Position numbers and translations under genes: made by a program. The notes beneath the pieces are model-generated. The model saw only the letters and a program-made list of their open reading frames with translations. It did not search any database and was not told the origin of the DNA. A DNA stretch of 28,913 nucleotides. Source: an uncultured Bacteroidota bacterium (lineage in GTDB: Bacteria; Bacteroidota; Bacteroidia; UKL13-3). How positions within the stretch are numbered: the first letter of the stretch is position 1; each line of letters begins with the position of its first letter. The DNA lies in the NCBI GenBank assembly GCA_903888395.1, contig CAISTO010000380.1:1-28913 (forward strand), written 5' to 3'. Shown one piece after another: positions 23,937 to 28,913 of the stretch.

Positions 23937-24668
23937 ATGATTGATTTTTTTACTTCACCAGAGGCCTGGCTAAGCCTTTTAACTCTTACCATTTTAGAAA
24001 TAGTACTTGGCGTAGATAATATTATTTTTATATCAATAATTACCAGTAAACTTCCAAGAATTCAACAACTTAAGGGAAGAAGAATTGGTTTATTTTTAGC
24101 TTTGTTTATTCGTATTATTTTATTGTTTTTTATTAATAAAATAGTACATGATTTAGTGGATGATTTTATTACTGTTTTCTGCATTGGATTTAGTTGGAGA
24201 GATTTGATTCTACTAGTTGGTGGCGTATTTTTAATATACAAAAGTGGCGTAGAAATATACGAGAAGTTGGAGAAAGAAGCTGAAGAAGTTTCAACAAAAA
24301 CATATAAATCGTTTTGGAATGTTGTAATGCAAGTGGTAATAATTGATATTGTTTTTTCATTTGATAGTATTTTAACAGCTGTTGCCATTTCTGACCATAT
24401 TGAAATTATGGTAATAGCAGTTATCATTTCAATGATTGTAATGATGGTTTTTGCTCAAAAAGTGGGTGATTTTATTAATGATAATCCTTCCATGAAAATA
24501 TTAGCATTGGCGTTTTTATTAATGATTGGCGGACTACTAACAGTAGAAGCATTCGATATTCATGTTGAAAAATCGTATATTTATTTTGCATTAGCATTTA
24601 GTATTTTAGTAGAAATGCTAAACCTACGTTACAGAAAAAATATTACCAACGGAAAAATAAAACATTAA
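23937..24668 (+). CDS. TerC-family integral membrane protein
   Basis: A 243-aa inner-membrane protein with about seven hydrophobic helices. Diagnostic residues are E21 and D27-N28 in ILEIVLGVDNIIFI and D143 in VFSFDSILTA, the acidic membrane motifs shared by TerC and related metal exporters; GVFLIYKSGVEIYEKLE and MLNLRYRK near the end also fit. TerC relatives export Mn2+ (Alx/MeeF type) or are linked to tellurite resistance and metalation of exported enzymes. Which applies here is unknown. The last possibility is attractive because of the metal-dependent secreted enzymes in the window (inference). It has a candidate -7 box and lies 18 bases before folD, so the two may be co-transcribed. Confidence 0.9.
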   Translation: MIDFFTSPEAWLSLLTLTILEIVLGVDNIIFISIITSKLPRIQQLKGRRIGLFLALFIRIILLFFINKIVHDLVDDFITVFCIGFSWRDLILLVGGVFLIYKSGVEIYEKLEKEAEEVSTKTYKSFWNVVMQVVIIDIVFSFDSILTAVAISDHIEIMVIAVIISMIVMMVFAQKVGDFINDNPSMKILALAFLLMIGGLLTVEAFDIHVEKSYIYFALAFSILVEMLNLRYRKNITNGKIKH

Positions 24669-24686
24669 TAATATAATTTAAAAACC

Positions 24687-25544
24687 ATGGAAATTTTAAG
24701 CGGTATTTTAGTTGCAAAGCAAATAAAAAAAGAAATAAAAGCTGAAGTAGAAAGTTTAATCAATCAAGGATTTAAAAGACCTCATTTGGCTGCTATTTTA
24801 GTAGGTGCTGACGGTGCAAGCATGACTTATGTAAATGCCAAAGAAAAGGATTGTGAAGAAGTTGGTTTCGATTCAACTGTTCTTCGTTTTGCCGCTACAA
24901 TTACTGAAGAAGAATTACTTATAGAAGTTGAAAAAATTAATAATAATACTAAAATTGATGGTTTAATTGTTCAACTTCCATTGCCAAAACATATTAACGA
25001 AAAGAAAGTAACCGAAACCATTAGCTGGAAAAAAGATGTGGACGGTTTTCATCCTTATAATGTTGGTTTGATGTTTAAAGGACTACCATGTTATTTACCT
25101 GCTACTCCTTTTGGAATTATTAAATTATTAGAATATTATAAAATTGAAACCTCAGGTAAAAACTGTGTAGTTATTGGCCGTAGCGATATTGTTGGAAAAC
25201 CTATGGCTGCATTAATGCTTGGTAAAAATTGTACGGTAACAATTTGCCACAGTAAAACTGTTGACATCAATTCATTTACCCAAAAAGCTGATATCATTAT
25301 TGCCGCTGTGGGAATTCCTAATTATGTTAAAGCAGAAATGATAAAAGAAGGTGCAGTTGTGATAGATGTTGGTATTACCCGAGTAGACGATGATTCTGAA
25401 AAAGGATATAAACTAATAGGTGACGTAGATTTTAACAGCGCTGCAACAAAAGCAAGTTTTATAACTCCGGTTCCCGGTGGCGTTGGCCCTATGACACGTG
25501 TTGGCTTATTGCTTAACACATTAATGGCAATAAAAAACAAATAG
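24687..25544 (+). CDS. folD: Bifunctional methylene-THF dehydrogenase/cyclohydrolase
   Basis: A 285-aa cytoplasmic enzyme that interconverts 5,10-methylene-THF, methenyl-THF and 10-formyl-THF, supplying one-carbon units for purines and formyl-Met. Catalytic residues are visible: Y48 and K52 (TYVNAKEKDCEE), Q96 (VQLPLP) and D119 (KDVDGFHP). The NADP-binding part has VVIGRSDIVGKPMAALML (161-178), TICHSKT and the signature PVPGGVGPMT (261-270). In the otherwise conserved PCTPxGI segment the cysteine is replaced: PATPFGI (138-144). Length is normal. It follows the TerC gene by 18 bases. Confidence 0.97.
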   Translation: MEILSGILVAKQIKKEIKAEVESLINQGFKRPHLAAILVGADGASMTYVNAKEKDCEEVGFDSTVLRFAATITEEELLIEVEKINNNTKIDGLIVQLPLPKHINEKKVTETISWKKDVDGFHPYNVGLMFKGLPCYLPATPFGIIKLLEYYKIETSGKNCVVIGRSDIVGKPMAALMLGKNCTVTICHSKTVDINSFTQKADIIIAAVGIPNYVKAEMIKEGAVVIDVGITRVDDDSEKGYKLIGDVDFNSAATKASFITPVPGGVGPMTRVGLLLNTLMAIKNK

Positions 25545-25581
25545 TTTTTTTAATCGTTACTGTTAATTAATCAGCCATAAT

Positions 25582-26766
25582 ATGAGACGATTTTTACTGC
25601 TATTTTCAATTTTTCCATTATTCATTTTTAGTCAAAATATACCTAAAATTGGCAATGATACTTTACTAGAAGTTTGCGCTTGGAACATTGAATGGTTTGG
25701 CGATACTGGATATGGCCCAACTGACGAAACCTTGCAGTTTAACAATGTAAAAGCAGTAATTGAAAAAACAGACTTAGATGTTTTGGCTTTGGAGGAAATG
25801 AGTAATCCCACTTCATTCATTTCATTAACCAATAGTTTACCTAATTATTCAAGTGTAAACAGTACGTTTACTCAAACTCAAAAAATGTGCTTATTCTACA
25901 AAAAAAGTATGTTTAATTTTATCAATGCGGAACATATTTTAGCAAGCAGCAATTATGATTTTGCAAGCCGACAGCCTTTAATGGTAACGCTTGCCACCAA
26001 AGGCGACAGTTTGAATATTGATACAATGTATTTTATAGTAGTGCATTTAAAAGCGAATAGCGATGCCACCGCTGCTGGAAAACTAGAATCATACAACAGA
26101 AGAAGAAGAGCTGCAGATGCATTGAAATTTTTTATTGAAACAACACTTTTAAATAAAAAATATTTCATACTTGGTGATTGGAATGATCGGCTTGATTATT
26201 CAATTCACAATGGAATTGATAGCACACCATTTAAACAATTATTAGATGCTAAATATAATTTTACCACTAAACCCTTAGCCGATGCGGGAAAAAGCAGTTA
26301 TGCTTTTATCAATGGATTTATAGACCATATGCTAATTTCACCACGAATGGATTCGTTTTATGTAAAACAAAGCATGGGAGTTTTAGATAATCTGGGGCAA
26401 TTTATTAGCAATTTTAGTAATAATACATCAGACCACTACCCTATTTATGGTAAGTTTTTATTGAACAAAATAAAGTATGTAACTCCAATAGATACAATTC
26501 CTCCCGATACCTCTCATGTTAACATTACTGAGTTAAATAAAAAGAATAAAATCAGCATTTATCCTAATCCAGCCAACGAAAATATTACGATAGAATATAA
26601 CGGATTTGAAAAAGAATTTATAGTAGAATTATTCGACTTTTCGGGTAAGCTAATTGATTCAAAAACCATGAATTCAACTATTTTAACTATGAATTTAACA
26701 AATTACTCTAAAGGATTTTACACTTTAAAAATTGAAAACTCTTTCTTTAAATTATTGCTAGAATAA
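25582..26766 (+). CDS. T9SS-secreted endonuclease/exonuclease/phosphatase-family protein
   Basis: A 394-aa DNase I-like phosphodiesterase. Signal peptide to LFIFSQ (18). Active-site landmarks of the family are N35 and E37 (CAWNIEWFG), E71 (VLALEEM), H155 (FIVVHLKANS), D199-N201 (LGDWND) and S283-D284-H285 (TSDHYPIYG). The last ~75 residues from ISIYPNPANENI form a T9SS type A sorting domain, so the enzyme should work outside the cell. A secreted nuclease is most likely, since the W-N-I-E-W-F-G start is typical of bacterial extracellular DNases, but a lipid or sugar phosphatase cannot be excluded. It stands alone after folD (37-base gap) and converges on the DUF1456 gene. Confidence 0.85.
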   Translation: MRRFLLLFSIFPLFIFSQNIPKIGNDTLLEVCAWNIEWFGDTGYGPTDETLQFNNVKAVIEKTDLDVLALEEMSNPTSFISLTNSLPNYSSVNSTFTQTQKMCLFYKKSMFNFINAEHILASSNYDFASRQPLMVTLATKGDSLNIDTMYFIVVHLKANSDATAAGKLESYNRRRRAADALKFFIETTLLNKKYFILGDWNDRLDYSIHNGIDSTPFKQLLDAKYNFTTKPLADAGKSSYAFINGFIDHMLISPRMDSFYVKQSMGVLDNLGQFISNFSNNTSDHYPIYGKFLLNKIKYVTPIDTIPPDTSHVNITELNKKNKISIYPNPANENITIEYNGFEKEFIVELFDFSGKLIDSKTMNSTILTMNLTNYSKGFYTLKIENSFFKLLLE

Positions 26767-26789
26767 CAAACGCTTAAAACTTAAAACTT

Positions 26790-27029
26790 TTACTCCACTT
26801 TCTGTCCGTCTTCTCTTGGCCCTCTGAGGTGAATAACCAATCCGTTTAAAAAGTTACGAAGAATTTGATCGCCACAAGGTTTAAAATTTGGATGGTCGTC
26901 TTTTCTGAAAATTGCACCTAATTCACTTTCAGAAATTTTAAAATCTACTAACTTTAAAATAGCAATGATGTCATCGTTTTTTAAATGTAATGCTACACGC
27001 AATTTTTTAAATATATCGTTATTACTCAT
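26790..27029 (-). CDS. DUF1456 (YehS-like) protein, single-repeat form
   Basis: A 79-aa cytoplasmic protein matching the C-terminal half of E. coli YehS from memory: NDIFKKLRVALHLKNDDIIAIL, then ISESELGAIFRKDDHPNF, then CGDQILRNFLNGLV. YehS has two such repeats in about 155 residues; this one has a single repeat and a short charged tail (GPREDGQKVE). The start is a normal ATG with a good -7 box upstream and the stop is clean, so it looks like a natural short form and not a broken gene. Function is unknown across the family. It is divergent from the SRAP gene. Confidence 0.85.
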   Translation of the reverse strand: MSNNDIFKKLRVALHLKNDDIIAILKLVDFKISESELGAIFRKDDHPNFKPCGDQILRNFLNGLVIHLRGPREDGQKVE

Positions 27030-27056
27030 AATTTATTTTTATATTTGAATTGGCTT

Positions 27057-27064
27057 CAAACATA
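27057..27064 (-). promoter_or_regulatory. Candidate -7 box of the DUF1456 gene
   Basis: TATGTTTG on the - strand is an exact TAnnTTTG match, 27 bases from the ATG. No TTG is present at -33. The rest of the 119-base gap (27030-27148) is AT-rich, with a possible SD-like AAAAGGA before the SRAP start. Confidence 0.4.
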
Positions 27065-27148
27065 ATTCTTATAATTCTAATAATGCTTATTGAAAATTAT
27101 ATATTTCACATGCTTTCAATTAATAATCTATAAAAGGACTAATCAATC

Positions 27149-27766
27149 ATGTGCTTTCATTCAAAACAAGGTAAAGATGCCCAAACATTAGAAAAACGAT
27201 TCAAAGCAAAACTTAAATCGAATGATTTATTGGTAACAGCTGATCGGTTTAATGGATTTACTTTTCCAAAAACTCCTGTTATTACCAACCAAAATAAGCA
27301 AGAAATTCAATTATTCAATTGGGGATTAATTCCATCTTGGGCAAAAGATGAAAGTTTTAGAGCAAGTACTTTAAACGCTAGAATTGAAACCATCACTGAA
27401 TTACCATCATTTAAAAACCACGTAAAAAACAGGTGTTTAATTTTAGTAGATGGTTTTTATGAATGGAAATGGCTAGACGAAAAAGGCAAGGAAAAGCAAC
27501 AATATTTAATTTCATTGCCCAATGATGAACCTTTTGCTTTTGCTGGTATATACAGCGAATGGACGAACAAAAACACAGGTGAATTAATACAAACTTATTC
27601 TATAATAACTACTGAAGCTAATCCACTAATGGCCGAAATACATAATACCAAAAAGAGAATGCCAATTATATTAACTCCACAAAATGAAAATGATTGGCTG
27701 AATGAAAATATCAATCCGCAAATATTTAAACCATGTAATATCCATTTGAAGGCCACTGTAGTTTAA
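27149..27766 (+). CDS. SRAP-family abasic-site protein (YedK/HMCES type)
   Basis: A 205-aa SOS-response-associated protein. After removal of Met, C2 (MCFHSK) is the residue that forms a covalent thiazolidine cross-link with abasic sites in single-stranded DNA, protecting them during replication. The other conserved residues are present: N76-A-R78-x-E80 (LNARIE), E105 in VDGFYEWK, and H165 in EIHNTKKRMP. NWGLIPSWAKD (57-67) is also family-typical. Length is slightly below the usual 220 or so. It is alone, divergent from DUF1456 and convergent with the lipoprotein pair. No LexA-like operator was recognised upstream. Confidence 0.93.
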   Translation: MCFHSKQGKDAQTLEKRFKAKLKSNDLLVTADRFNGFTFPKTPVITNQNKQEIQLFNWGLIPSWAKDESFRASTLNARIETITELPSFKNHVKNRCLILVDGFYEWKWLDEKGKEKQQYLISLPNDEPFAFAGIYSEWTNKNTGELIQTYSIITTEANPLMAEIHNTKKRMPIILTPQNENDWLNENINPQIFKPCNIHLKATVV

Positions 27767-27774
27767 TAAAAACG

Positions 27775-28188
27775 CTATCTAATTGGTTGTTTAATTTCAT
27801 TAATACTATGTTTAATTGATTCAAACAATTTCAATGTTTTTTCATCCATTTTAGCTTTTGTGGTATCTAATTTAAGTTCCAAACTATTATACTTGGCTAA
27901 GGTTTCAGCCATTTTAGTTCTGGTAAATTCAGTAAAAGTATCAAATATATTTGAATGCAATTGAATAGCAGTATCCTTTAAATCCAATCCTTGAAGTTCA
28001 TCACTTTTCAAATCACCTAAAATCATTGTATCACCATAAAGCACCTCAACATAATTTTTATTTACTGCCAATAATGAATCAGTAAATACTTTAAATGAAT
28101 CTACTTCTGCTTTTATTTTATCTTGCTCTGATTCACATGAGAAAAAAATTGTTAAAAATAAAATTGCTAAAAGGGTTTTTGTTTTCAT
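27775..28188 (-). CDS. Putative lipoprotein, paralogue of the adjacent upstream gene
   Basis: A 137-aa protein of no family I recognise. The lipoprotein signal is LTIFFSC with the lipid-modified Cys at 18. The mature part is polar and probably helical, with SFKVFTDSLLAVNKNY near the start, LHSNIFDT in the middle and a conserved tail (LDTTKAKMDEKTLKLFESI). 27 of the last 39 residues are identical to the neighbouring lipoprotein, which ends 3 bases before this gene starts. The pair therefore arose by tandem duplication and is probably co-transcribed. It is convergent with the SRAP gene, with only 8 bases between their stops. Confidence 0.75.
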   Translation of the reverse strand: MKTKTLLAILFLTIFFSCESEQDKIKAEVDSFKVFTDSLLAVNKNYVEVLYGDTMILGDLKSDELQGLDLKDTAIQLHSNIFDTFTEFTRTKMAETLAKYNSLELKLDTTKAKMDEKTLKLFESIKHSINEIKQPIR

Positions 28189-28191
28189 TAA

Positions 28192-28596
28192 TTATTTAAT
28201 AGGTTGTTTAATATCGTTCATTTTTTGTTTAATAGACTCAAATAATTCCAATGTTTTTGCATCCATTTTAGCTTTTGTTGAATCCAAATGTTGTTCCATT
28301 GCATTGTATTTCTTAATCGTTGGTTTTATATTGATTGTATAATTATATTGCGAAGTATCAAATAAATTTGAATGTGCTACAATAACTGTATCTAAAACAA
28401 CCAAAGATGGATCTTCGGCAGACGGACTTTCAACATAAGTTGTATCTGTACCATTTAAATATTTATTATTTGCTTCTAATAACGAATCAGTATATTCTTT
28501 AAATGTTTCAAATTCACCTTTTGTACTAATATTTGGATTTCCACAAGCGAAAATAATTGATAAAAATAGAATTGATAAAAATATTTTAGTTTTCAT
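28192..28596 (-). CDS. Putative lipoprotein, first of a tandem pair
   Basis: A 134-aa protein with lipobox LSIIFAC (Cys 18). It shares with its downstream copy the segments FKEYTDSLLEANNKY, AHSNLFDT and the tail LDSTKAKMDAKTLELFESI. The central region (about 48-72, TDTTYVESPSAEDPSL) has diverged and is more acidic than in the copy. No enzymatic motif is visible; the helical tail could mediate self-association. A 14-bp inverted repeat (28601-28642) ends four bases from its start codon and may fold in the leader. Function unknown. Confidence 0.75.
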   Translation of the reverse strand: MKTKIFLSILFLSIIFACGNPNISTKGEFETFKEYTDSLLEANNKYLNGTDTTYVESPSAEDPSLVVLDTVIVAHSNLFDTSQYNYTINIKPTIKKYNAMEQHLDSTKAKMDAKTLELFESIKQKMNDIKQPIK

Positions 28597-28600
28597 AATT

Positions 28601-28642
28601 TGTAGCTTTAATTGACTTACAATAAAACCAATTAAAACTACA
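28601..28642 (-). promoter_or_regulatory. Leader hairpin before the lipoprotein pair
   Basis: TGTAGCTTTAATTG (28601-28614) and CAATTAAAACTACA (28629-28642) form a 14-bp inverted repeat with a 14-base loop. In - strand RNA the single non-Watson-Crick position is a G-U pair; in + strand RNA it would be a C-A mismatch. It ends four bases from the ATG and could mask the ribosome binding region. There is no T tract after it, so it is unlikely to be a terminator for the upstream peptidase. Confidence 0.45.
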
Positions 28643-28684
28643 AAAGAAAATATTTCATCATTCTGTCATTCAAAATTAAAAAAA

Positions 28685-28913
28685 TTAGTTTTTACTAGGA
28701 ATGCGTAACAATGTTTCTAATAAATAAGCCCAATACTTTTGAACTGAACTTATCTGCACACATTCATCGGGCGAGTGTGCTCCACGAATATTTGGCCCAA
28801 ATGATATCATTTCTATATTTGGATAATTGGTACCTAAAATACCACATTCCAAACCAGCATGACATGCACTTACCAATGCATTTTCATGGTAACGTTCGTA
28901 GTACAAATTACTC
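28685..28913 (-). CDS. pepD: Aminoacyl-histidine dipeptidase, C-terminal fragment
   Basis: The last 76 residues of an M20-family Xaa-His dipeptidase; the 5' part lies beyond the window end, and the frame is open to the edge. Diagnostic segments are ACHAGLECGIL, with the glutamate of the metal site, ISFGPNIRGAHSPDECVQI, with the metal-ligand histidine of RGAHSPDE, and the terminal helix VQKYWAYLLETLLRIP. The enzyme hydrolyses dipeptides such as carnosine (beta-Ala-His) in the cytoplasm. It ends 88 bases before the lipoprotein start on the same strand. Confidence 0.92.
   Translation of the reverse strand, partial: SNLYYERYHENALVSACHAGLECGILGTNYPNIEMISFGPNIRGAHSPDECVQISSVQKYWAYLLETLLRIPSKN

Noticed and set aside
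24062..24427. 121-aa - strand ORF opposite the TerC gene
   Set aside because: It is an antisense shadow of membrane-helix codons; the + strand TerC frame explains the sequence.
1..28913. Mobile element, prophage or CRISPR array
   Set aside because: No transposase, integrase, terminal inverted repeats, regularly spaced repeats or tRNA-linked boundaries were found; the few repeats are short and dispersed.

Overview
The window is AT-rich chromosomal DNA from a member of the Bacteroidota. Four things support this. Eleven predicted proteins end in a type A type IX secretion (T9SS) sorting domain with a YPNP/FPNP motif near its start and a basic last strand. Starts are preceded by A-rich leaders rather than strong Shine-Dalgarno sites. 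Several promoters resemble the Bacteroidota -7 element TAnnTTTG. A structured RNA at the left edge resembles a motif I associate with this phylum. Genus and family cannot be fixed from the sequence; an uncultured or marine/freshwater lineage is possible but unproven.

Left region (1-13461). After a dispersed repeat and the structured RNA there are ten genes on the + strand, mostly 6-9 bases apart: a secreted sulfatase, a YHYH-domain protein, two exported thioredoxin-fold proteins, two purple-acid-phosphatase-like metallophosphoesterases, a second YHYH protein, a secreted protein of unknown family, a double Lcl/DUF1566 protein and a third metallophosphoesterase. A strong intrinsic terminator separates genes 2 and 3. 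All except the two thioredoxin-fold proteins carry T9SS sorting domains, so this looks like a surface or secreted ester-hydrolysis locus (phosphate and perhaps sulfate esters). I know no described system with this composition, and it is the best candidate here for something new.

Middle region (13538-16204, - strand). A T9SS protein with a gingipain (C25)-like core, whose catalytic His and Cys positions both appear substituted, is followed by an NAD(P)-binding oxidoreductase. Next come a cold-shock protein with its own promoter and terminator (+) and alaS (-), whose transcript ends at an 18-bp hairpin. alaS carries two in-frame segments that look like dispersed intergenic repeats.

Right region (19658-28913). 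These are mostly housekeeping genes: an M23 peptidase divergent from alaS, a small T9SS protein, a DbpA-type RNA helicase, miaA (with a non-ATG start), a TerC-family membrane protein, folD, a T9SS-secreted DNase I-like protein, a half-length DUF1456 protein, a YedK/HMCES-type SRAP protein, two tandem paralogous lipoproteins, and the C-terminal end of an aminoacyl-histidine dipeptidase cut by the window edge. No tRNA, rRNA, CRISPR array, insertion sequence or integrase was seen, and no gene-free stretch exceeds 300 bases.
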